This document shows, piece by piece, positions 6,874 through 13,520 of a stretch of 15,937 bases of DNA. The stretch lies in assembly GCA_017560305.1 (NCBI GenBank), contig JAFYOF010000130.1, positions 1 to 15,937 on the forward strand, in the 5' to 3' direction. Source of the stretch: Alistipes sp. (GTDB lineage: Bacteria; Bacteroidota; Bacteroidia; Bacteroidales; Rikenellaceae). The position numbers and the translations under genes were made by a program. Every line of letters starts with the position of its first letter. Position 1 is the first letter of the stretch. The notes under the pieces are model-generated. The model was given only the letters and a program-made list of their open reading frames with translations, was not told where the DNA came from and ran no database searches.

Positions 6874-8580
6874 ATGCTACAAGATTTAAGCACTCTCGAG
6901 GGTAAGACCTTGGCGGAATTACGAGAAATAGGCAAGGTGTTGGGTATCACCGACTCTACGCTTAGAAAAAAGGAGTTACTTGACAAGATCAAAGCAATTG
7001 CTACCGAGAGCGTCGCTCAGGAGGAGACACCACAGGAGGCTACCGCCCAGAGCGAGGCAACCGATGAGAACTATTCGCCTGCGGCCGATGCGCCGAAGAA
7101 GCGCACGCGTCGCCCACGAATGAACTCGCTGCGCATCGAGGAGAACAAGCCTGCCTCGGAACTCACACCCGAGAGCACACGAATCATTCCTTTGGAGAAT
7201 ACGCAGACCGCCGGTCAGGCTGAAGCAACTACAATGCAGAATGAGTCTACGCCAGTAGCAGAGAATACGCCCGAGGAGAAGGCGGAGGAGACCAAGCCAG
7301 AGAAGCCAGCCGAGACCCCACAGCCAAAGCGCCGTGGTCGCAAGCCAAAGGCAGCCGCTGCTGAGACAGAGAAGGCTGAGGAGAACGCCGAGCCAACAAA
7401 CGAGGGCGAGCCAAAGGCAGAGCCAGCGCCACAGGAGCAGCCAGCACCGCAGAAGGATATCTTTGCGGGCGAGATTAACGGCGAGGGCGTGCTGGAGGTT
7501 ATGCCCGATGGTTACGGCTTCCTGCGTTCAGCAGATTACAACTACCTGAACTCTCCCGATGATATATATGTATCCCCATCGCAGATTAAACTCTTTGGTC
7601 TGAAGCCGGGCGACACCATCAGCGGCGTCATCCACCCACCAAAGGAGGGCGAGAAGTACTTCCCGCTTATCCGCGTAACCGAGATTAACGGTCTGAAGCC
7701 AGAGTACATCCGCGACCGCGTGCAGTTTGAGTATATGACCCCTCTCTTCCCAAGCGAGAAGTTCAATCTCACGGGCAAGGGTCACAACACACTCTCAAAC
7801 CGCGTCGTAGACCTCTTCTCGCCTATCGGCAAGGGTCAGCGCGCACTGATTGTGGCACAGCCAAAGACCGGTAAGACAATGCTCCTGCAGTCTATCGCCA
7901 ACGCCATTGCCGACAACCACCCCGAGGTATATATGATTGTGCTGCTCATCGACGAGCGCCCCGAGGAGGTTACCGAGATGGCTCGCAATGTGAACGCCGA
8001 GGTTGTGGCATCGACCTTCGACGAGCAGGCGTCACGCCATGTGAAGGTTGCCGAGATGGTCCTGGAGAAGGCAAAGCGAATGGTTGAGTGCGGTCACGAT
8101 GTTGTCATCTTCCTTGACTCTATCACCCGCCTCGCACGCGCCTACAACTCGGTGCAGCCAGCATCTGGCAAGGTGTTGTCGGGAGGCGTTGACGCAAACG
8201 CCCTCCACAAGCCAAAGCGTTTCTTCGGTGCGGCGCGTAACACCGAGGAGAAGGGCTCACTCACAATCATCGCCACAGCCCTCATCGACACTGGCTCGAA
8301 GATGGACGAGGTGATTTTCGAGGAGTTCAAGGGTACTGGCAATATGGAGTTGCAGCTCGACCGCAAGCTGGCCGACAAGCGCATCTACCCTGCCGTGAAT
8401 GTCATTTCATCGGGTACTCGCCGCGAGGATTTGCTGCTCTCACGCGATGTGATGAACCGCACCTGGGTGATGAGAAAGTACCTCTCGGAGATGACTACCG
8501 TCGAGGCTATGGAGTTCCTGCAGAAGCAGATGGGACTCACCGAGTCAAACGAGGAGTTCTTGGCTACAATGAATCAGTAG
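6874..8580 (+). CDS. rho: Transcription termination factor Rho with long disordered insert
   Basis: Rho is a hexameric RNA-dependent ATPase that ends transcription at untranslated RNA. The 568 residues exceed the roughly 420 of E. coli Rho. The N-terminal helical Rho_N domain (1-42) is followed by a Glu/Pro/Ala/Lys-rich low-complexity stretch (about 45-194) with basic clusters PKKRTRRPR (74-82) and PKRRGRKPK (151-159), the latter AT-hook-like. The RNA-binding cold-shock-like domain is at 195-275 ([17 protein letters not shown]). The motor domain carries Walker A AQPKTGKT (328-335), [12 protein letters not shown] (358-369), Walker [17 protein letters not shown] (410-425), the Q-loop VLSGG (434-438) and GTRRED (514-519) with the Arg finger. 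Insert length varies widely in Bacteroidota; the Bacteroides thetaiotaomicron one is reported to drive phase separation. Own promoter and terminator. Confidence 0.97.
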   Translation: MLQDLSTLEGKTLAELREIGKVLGITDSTLRKKELLDKIKAIATESVAQEETPQEATAQSEATDENYSPAADAPKKRTRRPRMNSLRIEENKPASELTPESTRIIPLENTQTAGQAEATTMQNESTPVAENTPEEKAEETKPEKPAETPQPKRRGRKPKAAAAETEKAEENAEPTNEGEPKAEPAPQEQPAPQKDIFAGEINGEGVLEVMPDGYGFLRSADYNYLNSPDDIYVSPSQIKLFGLKPGDTISGVIHPPKEGEKYFPLIRVTEINGLKPEYIRDRVQFEYMTPLFPSEKFNLTGKGHNTLSNRVVDLFSPIGKGQRALIVAQPKTGKTMLLQSIANAIADNHPEVYMIVLLIDERPEEVTEMARNVNAEVVASTFDEQASRHVKVAEMVLEKAKRMVECGHDVVIFLDSITRLARAYNSVQPASGKVLSGGVDANALHKPKRFFGAARNTEEKGSLTIIATALIDTGSKMDEVIFEEFKGTGNMELQLDRKLADKRIYPAVNVISSGTRREDLLLSRDVMNRTWVMRKYLSEMTTVEAMEFLQKQMGLTESNEEFLATMNQ

Positions 8581-8606
8581 GAACAAAACATACGCTACCC
8601 ATTTAA

Positions 8607-8653
8607 TGAGGATGTCCGACAATGTATCGTTGCGACATCCTCACCTTTTTTTT
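8607..8653 (+). terminator. Rho-independent terminator after rho
   Basis: The stem TGAGGATGTC (8607-8616) / GACATCCTCA (8634-8643) continues inward with CG/CG and CAA/TTG pairs around a bulge. A run of eight T starts at 8646. It ends the rho gene; the last T bases also serve as the -33 element of the next gene's promoter. Confidence 0.9.
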
Positions 8654-8682
8654 GCAAACAAACCAAAATTTTACTAATTTTA
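8651..8682 (+). promoter_or_regulatory. Probable promoter of the oxidoreductase/isomerase operon
   Basis: TTTG (8651-8654), 20 bases, TAATTTTA (8675-8682), one base off TAnnTTTG. The ATG follows at 8711. The -33 element overlaps the end of the T-tract of the rho terminator. A TTTG at 8703-8706 is too close to the start to be a -7 box. Confidence 0.5.
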
Positions 8683-8710
8683 CGGATGTAGAATCTTAAA
8701 ACTTTGCAAT

Positions 8711-9925
8711 ATGGATAGACGAGATTTCCTCAAGATGTGCGCCGCATCGGCAGCCTTCTCTATGTTCCGCCCCTTGGGTGCTATGGCAAACGAGAAACTA
8801 AACCGACCTGTACGCATAGGTTTTATCGGAACGGGCAACCGTGGCACCTATGGTGTAATCACAGCGATGAGCCACAACAATAATATCGAGATATATGCTC
8901 TGGCTGACCTCTTTCGCGACCGCATAGATAGCGTTCTACCACACCTGAACTCACTCAATGCGGCAAAGGGCTTGCCTGCAATCAACGAGGAACGCATCTT
9001 CGTCGGCCAAAAGGCATACAAGCAACTACTCAAACTCAAGGAGGTTGATGCCGTGGTAATCGCCACACCTGCCTATGCGCATCCAATGATATTTGAGGCG
9101 GCCGTGAAGGCGCATAAACACACCTACTGCGAGAAACCTGCCGCACCAGATGTGTATGGCACATTGCAGATGATGAAGGCGGCGAAGGGAGTGAAAGACC
9201 TCTCGCTTGTAATGGGCTTCCAGGTGCGTTACTCGTCGGCATACGACGAAATGATACGCCGCATACACAACGGCGACATTGGAGAGGTGCTGACCGTACA
9301 ACTCTACTACAACGGCAATGGCGGCGCCTGCCCCAAGCCCGAGAAGGAGGACGACGAGTTCCGCATCCGCCACCACTTCCAATATCTGGCACTTTCGGGA
9401 GGTATCCTCAACGATCAGGGAATACATATCATAGATATATGCAACGAAGTGCTGAAGGCGCATCCAGAATATGCCATCGGCATAGGCAACGAGAAGGGTA
9501 AACGACACGAGGTTGGCGACACGCTCTCCAACTACCACATCCTATACGGCTACCCCAACGGCGTGAATGTATCGTGCCAGTCGTTCCAGGCGGGTGATAT
9601 ATTCGGCGATGTGTGCGCCCGCTTCATCGGCTCAAAGGGTTTTGCCGAGACTCACTATACGGGCGGAGTCTTTATCAAGGGTGAGAACGAGTGGAACTCC
9701 GGCGTTCAACACGCTCTGAATGATGCCGATGCCCTGAAGGGAAAATCATTTATAGACAGCATAACAAGCGGCCGATACATAAACCAGATAGAGAGCGCCT
9801 GCAACTCCACACTCGCAGCTATGCTTGGTCGCGAGGCGGTGATGAAGGGCGAGAAACTCACTTGGGAGCAGATGCTCGACCAGAAGCAGAGATATGGCGA
9901 CCAGCCCGATTTAAGTAAATTTTAA
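8711..9925 (+). CDS. Tat-exported Gfo/Idh/MocA family oxidoreductase
   Basis: The 404-residue protein starts with a twin-arginine signal (DRRDFLKMCAASAAF, 2-16). The Rossmann dinucleotide motif is RIGFIGTGNRG (35-45), followed by VDAVVIATPAYAH (112-124) and the family's CEKPAA (140-145). The C-terminal substrate-binding part has GGILNDQGIHIID (230-242), where Asp235 and His239 fit the catalytic pair. Gfo/Idh/MocA enzymes oxidise or epimerise sugars, inositols or glycosides with tightly bound NAD; Tat export of a folded holoenzyme fits that. GH109 glycosidases share this fold and a Tat signal, so an NAD-dependent glycosidase is an alternative. It is followed after 12 bases by the TIM-barrel isomerase gene, a frequent pairing in Bacteroidota sugar catabolism. 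Confidence 0.9.
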   Translation: MDRRDFLKMCAASAAFSMFRPLGAMANEKLNRPVRIGFIGTGNRGTYGVITAMSHNNNIEIYALADLFRDRIDSVLPHLNSLNAAKGLPAINEERIFVGQKAYKQLLKLKEVDAVVIATPAYAHPMIFEAAVKAHKHTYCEKPAAPDVYGTLQMMKAAKGVKDLSLVMGFQVRYSSAYDEMIRRIHNGDIGEVLTVQLYYNGNGGACPKPEKEDDEFRIRHHFQYLALSGGILNDQGIHIIDICNEVLKAHPEYAIGIGNEKGKRHEVGDTLSNYHILYGYPNGVNVSCQSFQAGDIFGDVCARFIGSKGFAETHYTGGVFIKGENEWNSGVQHALNDADALKGKSFIDSITSGRYINQIESACNSTLAAMLGREAVMKGEKLTWEQMLDQKQRYGDQPDLSKF

Positions 9926-9937
9926 TTCCACACCACG

Positions 9938-10813
9938 ATGAAAAGATTTTTTGCAACAGTTTGCGCTCTGGCGTTTGCCTTTGCAGCACACTCTCAGGAT
10001 ATATCAGTAGGCATCATAAGCAGCCTGTATGGCGATGCCGAGGCAGCATTTGCTCGTCTGAAGGAGATAGGCGTAAAGTCGTGCCAGACAGGCTTTGCAC
10101 TCGAATGGAACAACGACACAGCGAAGAAGTTCAAGCGACTGAAAAAGAAGTACGGCGTCGAGATAAGCGCATTGGTATACTGCACACCAAACGGACGCTG
10201 GAACTTTATGGAGGGTCCTTCGACCATCGGTCTGGTGCCACCAATCAATCGCATAAAATATCTCGACACCTACAAAAAGGCGGTGGATTTCTGCGCTGCC
10301 GCCGACATCCCAGCGATGCACTCCCACTTCGGTTTTATCCCAGAGGAGCCGACAAGCGAACTCTACACCTCGTTCATTGCCACAATGCGCGACTTGTGCC
10401 AATATGCCAAGGATAAGGGTGTGATGATCTATTGCGAGACTGGCCAGGAGACTCCGACAACACTTATCCGCGCCATCCACGACATCGGCACGGGCAACAT
10501 ATTCGTAAACTGCGACACAGCAAACCTCATCCTCTACGGCAAAGCAAACCCCGTTGATGCCATCTATCAGTTCGGGCCGCTACTCAAGGAGTTGCACGCC
10601 AAGGATGGCTTCTACCCCACCGACCCATACTATTTAGGTCACGAGGCCAAGATTCCAGAGGGCAAGGTAAATTTCCCTGCTGTGGTGAAGGCGTTGAAGG
10701 ATATAGGTTTCAAAGGTGTGATGACAATAGAGTGTGAACTCGGTGGCGACAACACCGATTATATCCTCAAGACAAAAGAGTATCTTGAAAAACTTATTCA
10801 AGATACAAAGTAA
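9938..10813 (+). CDS. Secreted sugar phosphate isomerase/epimerase-like TIM barrel
   Basis: The 291-residue protein has a Sec signal (MKRFFATVCALAFAFAAHSQ, cleaved near residue 20). The mature part is a xylose-isomerase-like TIM barrel. The four metal ligands can be placed: Glu167 in IYCETG, Asp193 in VNCDTAN, His220 in ELHAKDG and Glu265 in MTIECE, all at strand ends as in the family. Export argues against a phosphorylated substrate, so a free sugar, keto-sugar or glycoside is likelier. With the upstream oxidoreductase it forms a two-gene operon. In Bacteroides, similar pairs have been linked to 3-keto-glycoside chemistry (oxidation then eliminative cleavage); applying that here is inference. 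Confidence 0.88.
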   Translation: MKRFFATVCALAFAFAAHSQDISVGIISSLYGDAEAAFARLKEIGVKSCQTGFALEWNNDTAKKFKRLKKKYGVEISALVYCTPNGRWNFMEGPSTIGLVPPINRIKYLDTYKKAVDFCAAADIPAMHSHFGFIPEEPTSELYTSFIATMRDLCQYAKDKGVMIYCETGQETPTTLIRAIHDIGTGNIFVNCDTANLILYGKANPVDAIYQFGPLLKELHAKDGFYPTDPYYLGHEAKIPEGKVNFPAVVKALKDIGFKGVMTIECELGGDNTDYILKTKEYLEKLIQDTK

Positions 10814-10822
10814 GAGAAAAAA

Positions 10823-10865
10823 AGGGTTGTTTAACAAAAAAGTTAGACAACCCTAATTTTTAACA
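10823..10865 (+). terminator. Terminator of the oxidoreductase/isomerase operon
   Basis: A 13-pair stem AGGGTTGTTTAAC (10823-10835) / GTTAGACAACCCT (10842-10854) with one T-G wobble and a six-A loop, followed by AATTTTT. It comes 10 bases past the isomerase stop. Confidence 0.88.
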
Positions 10866-10869
10866 TATT

Positions 10870-10913
10870 GAGATTACCGCGTCGCTACGCTCCTCGTAAC
10901 GACGCGTACGACA
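10870..10913. repeat. REP-like palindromic element
   Basis: The core is CGCGTCG (10878-10884) / CGACGCG (10900-10906), extended inward by TACG/CGTA (10886-10889, 10895-10898) around one C-A mismatch and a 5-base loop. On the minus strand it reads CGTTACGAGGAGCGTAGCGA flanked by GTAATCTC. This resembles the intergenic CGTCATTGCGAGGAGC-type repeats of many bacterial genomes. It sits between a terminator and the 3' end of a minus-strand gene, as such elements often do. Only one copy is in the window. Confidence 0.65.
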
Positions 10914-10943
10914 ACACGAAAGTAATAAATTAATCTTTAGACA

Positions 10944-11321
10944 TCAAATTCTTGGGCGACGCACCATATCTGCAATGGTAATAATCGCATAGACTATAAT
11001 GCTGTAAATGGGTGCAATAAGTGCAACCTTAAAGCCGCTACAATAGACTGAAAAAGGAATTGCATCACCAACTTTAGCACACGCTCCCGCCATATCGCTC
11101 ACCCCCATCAAAAAGGAGATTACACCAATGGCAAGCGCAACCTTTCCCAGCGGTCTAACCCACGCAGGGGCTTTCCACGCTGCAAACAATGCACAAACCA
11201 ACACCAATGTAATAAGAGCCATAAAGTGCCAACCGCCCGCCATAAATGTCTGCGAAAGGGTCATCCCTGGTTCGGGCTGCATCATCACAGGCTCTGCTAC
11301 TTGTAACAAATTAAGTGACAT
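10944..11321 (-). CDS. Small three-helix membrane protein, ExbB/MotA-like C-terminus
   Basis: The 125-residue protein has three predicted membrane helices: about 32-49, 58-74 and 96-117. It ends in MVRRPRI. The segment DAIPFSVYCSGFKVALIAPIY (in pieces 86-106), a small-residue-rich stretch leading into the last helix, recalls the MotA/TolQ/ExbB proton-channel pattern with a Gly-rich loop followed by ALxxxxxG. It lacks the large cytoplasmic domain and is much shorter than ExbB (about 240), so the resemblance may be only a family offshoot. It has its own -7 box and is divergent from the LytTR regulator gene, which may control it. Function otherwise unknown. Confidence 0.72.
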   Translation of the reverse strand: MSLNLLQVAEPVMMQPEPGMTLSQTFMAGGWHFMALITLVLVCALFAAWKAPAWVRPLGKVALAIGVISFLMGVSDMAGACAKVGDAIPFSVYCSGFKVALIAPIYSIIVYAIITIADMVRRPRI

Positions 11322-11366
11322 AACATAAAATTTTTAAGGTTTAACATCTGTTGTGGAATTCCATTG

Positions 11367-11374
11367 CAAAGATA
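11367..11374 (-). promoter_or_regulatory. -7 box for the small membrane protein gene
   Basis: Minus-strand TATCTTTG (11374-11367) is a perfect -7 element, 45 bases before the ATG at 11321. The -33 region has no clean TTTG, which is common for promoters that depend on an activator. Confidence 0.6.
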
Positions 11375-11415
11375 GCGACACCCCTCTCATCGACCTAATT
11401 TTTGGCACGAAGAAA

Positions 11416-11460
11416 CCCTCTCTTATGGTGTAGAAAAGCCCTTTTAAGCGTAAGAGGGGG
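11416..11460. promoter_or_regulatory. Inverted repeat between divergent membrane protein and LytTR genes
   Basis: CCCTCTCTTA (11416-11425) and TAAGAGGGGG (11451-11460) form ten pairs with one wobble around a 25-base centre that itself contains AAAAG/CTTTT. There is no following T-run on either strand, so it is not a convincing terminator. It lies upstream of both -7 boxes (11374-11367 minus, 11504-11511 plus), where a shared operator would sit. Confidence 0.45.
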
Positions 11461-11503
11461 ATTTGACACTCCAATGGGTGAGGAGAATTAGAGATAATTT
11501 TAT

Positions 11504-11511
11504 TACATTTG
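11504..11511 (+). promoter_or_regulatory. -7 box for the LytTR regulator gene
   Basis: TACATTTG fits TAnnTTTG and lies 19 bases before the ATG at 11531. No clear -33 TTTG is present at 19-21 bases. Confidence 0.55.
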
Positions 11512-11530
11512 TCACAAAACAAAACTAATT

Positions 11531-12253
11531 ATGCGATATTTTGCGATTATTGGATATTGGTGCATCGCCGTCGTTGTCATAGCCGCCATATTGGTGAACT
11601 TTGACTACAACTTCTCGCACGCACTGTTCCTCGCTTCGCTCTACCTGCCAGCATTGCTGTCTCTACGCATCGCCATACCTCAAGTAGATTTCACGAACAA
11701 AAAAGAGGGGTTGCGCAATGTGATATTTATAGTATCGGGCGTGGTTATCCTTGTTATGTTGCTGATGTTGGTTGCGAATGTCAGCGATACAAATTATCCC
11801 GATTGCCGAGTACACAATGTGATGATTAACCCGCTATTCATACTCCTCATTCTGACTGCCGTAACAACGCCACAGATATTTTTGGAGCAATGGCTATCAA
11901 AACGCGAGCAACTGCACCCCAAAACGATTGACTTCATCTCCGACAGACATCGGATAAATATCCCGATGGATGATATTGCCTATGTTGAGAGCAACGACTC
12001 AGAGGTGTGGATACACACCACCGACGGCGCGGCTCACCGCACTAAGACCACCATTTCACAATGGGAGTCAATCCTCGACAATGGGAATTTTCTGCGCATA
12101 CATCGCGCCTATATTATAAATACCATCCACACCTCAACCTACCACCCCACCTCGGTTGAGATGTCGGGCTGCGAACTCCCCATATCACGAAAATACCGAG
12201 AGATGGTAAAACAAAAATTTTCACCGCCTAAAGTGAACAATCTCTTGGAATAA
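11531..12253 (+). CDS. Membrane-anchored LytTR-family transcriptional regulator
   Basis: The 240-residue protein has four predicted membrane helices (about 4-23, 29-49, 62-82, 99-119) and a cytoplasmic LytTR DNA-binding domain (about 132-231). The domain shows the usual order: short strands with IPMDDIAYVESNDSEVWIHT (in pieces 144-163), the TTISQWESIL helix (173-182), FLRIHRAYIINT (187-198), the most conserved part of LytTR, and the closing ELPISRKYREMVKQ (215-228). Such regulators bind paired short direct repeats and act without a separate kinase; the membrane part could sense a ligand or membrane state. It is divergent from the small membrane protein gene and just upstream of the diadenylate cyclase gene, which has its own -7 box overlapping this stop. 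Confidence 0.92.
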   Translation: MRYFAIIGYWCIAVVVIAAILVNFDYNFSHALFLASLYLPALLSLRIAIPQVDFTNKKEGLRNVIFIVSGVVILVMLLMLVANVSDTNYPDCRVHNVMINPLFILLILTAVTTPQIFLEQWLSKREQLHPKTIDFISDRHRINIPMDDIAYVESNDSEVWIHTTDGAAHRTKTTISQWESILDNGNFLRIHRAYIINTIHTSTYHPTSVEMSGCELPISRKYREMVKQKFSPPKVNNLLE

Positions 12254-12257
12254 ATGC

Positions 12258-12265
12258 TATATTTG
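12258..12265 (+). promoter_or_regulatory. -7 box for the diadenylate cyclase gene
   Basis: TATATTTG is a perfect -7 element, starting 5 bases after the LytTR stop and ending 20 bases before the cyclase ATG. The -33 region lies in the end of the LytTR gene and is weak. Confidence 0.6.
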
Positions 12266-12285
12266 CACTATTAATTTTTCGGGAT

Positions 12286-13104
12286 ATGGATTTTATACCG
12301 TTTACAGTCGTCGATTTTATCGATATATTCCTTGTGGCGTCGATAGTCTATGGACTCTATCGTATGTCGCGAGGCACAAATGCGCCATACATCCTCACGG
12401 GCATTGTGCTGATTTATGTGTTGTGGGTAATCGTGAAGGCCCTCAATATGGAGCTTCTGCAGACCATCCTTGGAGGCTTGATCAATGTGGGTGTGATTGC
12501 TATCATCATCCTCTTCCAGCCCGAGTTGCGAACATTCCTTCAGGCCATAGGCCGTCGTCAGGGAGGCTTCAGTTTCCTGAGCCGCATCTTTAACGCCCGC
12601 ACGGGTCAAGAGCCTGCGCTTCAGCCTATTATCACTGCCTGTTCGGAGATGTCGGCAACAAAGACTGGTGCTCTCATCGTGCTCACCCAGCGCAGCGATC
12701 TCACCGACATCGTAGAGAGCGGAATCACCGTTGACGCCCGCGTTTCGGTTGCCATTCTGGAAAATATCTTCTTCAAGAATGCCCCCCTGCACGATGGTGC
12801 GGCGGTGATACAGAACGACCGTGTGGTAGCGGCAAAGTGCATCCTCCCCGTGACGCAGTCGCCCGTGCCAAAGGCATACGGCACACGCCACCGCGCAGCC
12901 ATCGGCCTGACCGAGACATCTGACGCCATCGTGGTAGTAGTATCGGAGGAGACAGGCGGCATCTCGGTAGCCTTCGGCGGCAAGATTGAGCGCAACATCG
13001 CACCACGCAACCTGCTGAATGCCATTACAAAACACTTCATTGACAACCCCGCGACCCAGCGCGAGCGCCGTTGGCGCAACCGCACGGCAGCAAACAATAA
13101 CTAA
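12286..13104 (+). CDS. cdaA: Diadenylate cyclase CdaA (c-di-AMP synthase)
   Basis: This enzyme joins two ATP into the second messenger cyclic di-AMP, which controls potassium and osmotic balance and envelope homeostasis. The 272 residues match CdaA/DacA. Three membrane helices (about 9-26, 34-52, 62-78) lead to IIILFQPELRTFLQAIGR (73-90) and the DisA_N catalytic domain. It contains NIFFKNAPLHDGAAVI (160-175) with the DGA motif at 170-172 and GTRHRAAIGL (199-208) with RHR at 201-203; both bind ATP and metal. A basic, probably disordered tail ends the protein (257-272). I see no CdaR-type regulator beside it; instead the NifX-like gene follows after 6 bases. Confidence 0.95.
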   Translation: MDFIPFTVVDFIDIFLVASIVYGLYRMSRGTNAPYILTGIVLIYVLWVIVKALNMELLQTILGGLINVGVIAIIILFQPELRTFLQAIGRRQGGFSFLSRIFNARTGQEPALQPIITACSEMSATKTGALIVLTQRSDLTDIVESGITVDARVSVAILENIFFKNAPLHDGAAVIQNDRVVAAKCILPVTQSPVPKAYGTRHRAAIGLTETSDAIVVVVSEETGGISVAFGGKIERNIAPRNLLNAITKHFIDNPATQRERRWRNRTAANNN

Positions 13105-13110
13105 CGCCCT

Positions 13111-13464
13111 ATGAAGATTGCACTTCCAACGCGCGATGGCCGCATTGACGACCACTTCGGCCATTGCCACCACTACACCATCTACACCATCGAAGGCAAC
13201 TCAATCGTCGCCACCGAGGAGCTCCCCGCACCTCAGGGTTGCGGTTGTAAGTCGGGCATCGCTGCCGAACTTGAGCAGATGGGCGTGAAGGTGATGCTGG
13301 CGGGCAATATGGGCGATGGGGCGCTGAACAAACTCTCTTCTCACGGCATCAAGGTCATCCGCGGCTGCAGCGGCGACATCACCACCGTGATAAAGAGCTA
13401 TCTCACAGGCTTCATCCTCGACTCGGGCATCAGTTGCTCCCACCACGACTGCGCCGAGCATTAG
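13111..13464 (+). CDS. NifX/NafY-type dinitrogenase iron-molybdenum cofactor domain protein
   Basis: The 117-residue protein is a single Nitro_FeMo-Co domain. It has the short strand MKIALPT, DDHFGHCHHYTIY (13-25) with the cofactor-site His and Cys, then GCGCKSGIAAELEQMGVKVMLAG (in pieces 43-65), and GDGALNKLSSHGIKVIRGCSGD (in pieces 68-89). The tail SCSHHDCAEH (108-117) adds Cys109, Cys114 and three His, suggesting a metal site. No nif genes are nearby, so it is one of the stand-alone members found in non-diazotrophs, whose role is unknown; iron-sulfur or metal carriage is the usual guess. It is tightly coupled to cdaA (6-base gap, same strand), so the two are almost certainly one transcript. 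Confidence 0.9.
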   Translation: MKIALPTRDGRIDDHFGHCHHYTIYTIEGNSIVATEELPAPQGCGCKSGIAAELEQMGVKVMLAGNMGDGALNKLSSHGIKVIRGCSGDITTVIKSYLTGFILDSGISCSHHDCAEH

Positions 13465-13489
13465 GGAGAATACATCTATGCAAAAAAAT

Positions 13490-13519
13490 AGCCTACCTTT
13501 TTCGGGTAGGCTTTTATAT
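13490..13519. terminator. Bidirectional terminator between the NifX-like gene and GDPD gene
   Basis: The stem AGCCTACC (13490-13497) / GGTAGGCT (13505-13512) has a 7-base loop. On the plus strand TTTTATATTTT follows; on the minus strand ATTTTTTT follows. It ends both the NifX-like gene and the convergent GDPD gene that stops at 13521. Confidence 0.9.
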
Positions 13520-13520
13520 T

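Noticed and set aside
9026..9538. 170-codon frame antisense to the Gfo/Idh/MocA gene
   Set aside because: No domain or start context; the plus-strand gene has all family motifs.
11416..11460. Terminator reading of the inverted repeat before the LytTR gene
   Set aside because: No T-run follows on either strand and no gene ends nearby.
11334..11522. 62-codon minus-strand frame starting MFCDKCNKI with a CxxC pair
   Set aside because: It covers both promoters and the inverted repeat between divergent genes, has no recognisable domain after the CxxC, and no promoter of its own.
12271..13173. 300-codon frame antisense to cdaA
   Set aside because: Its composition (many Cys, His, Arg) fits a shadow of a GC-biased gene; the plus strand encodes an unmistakable diadenylate cyclase.
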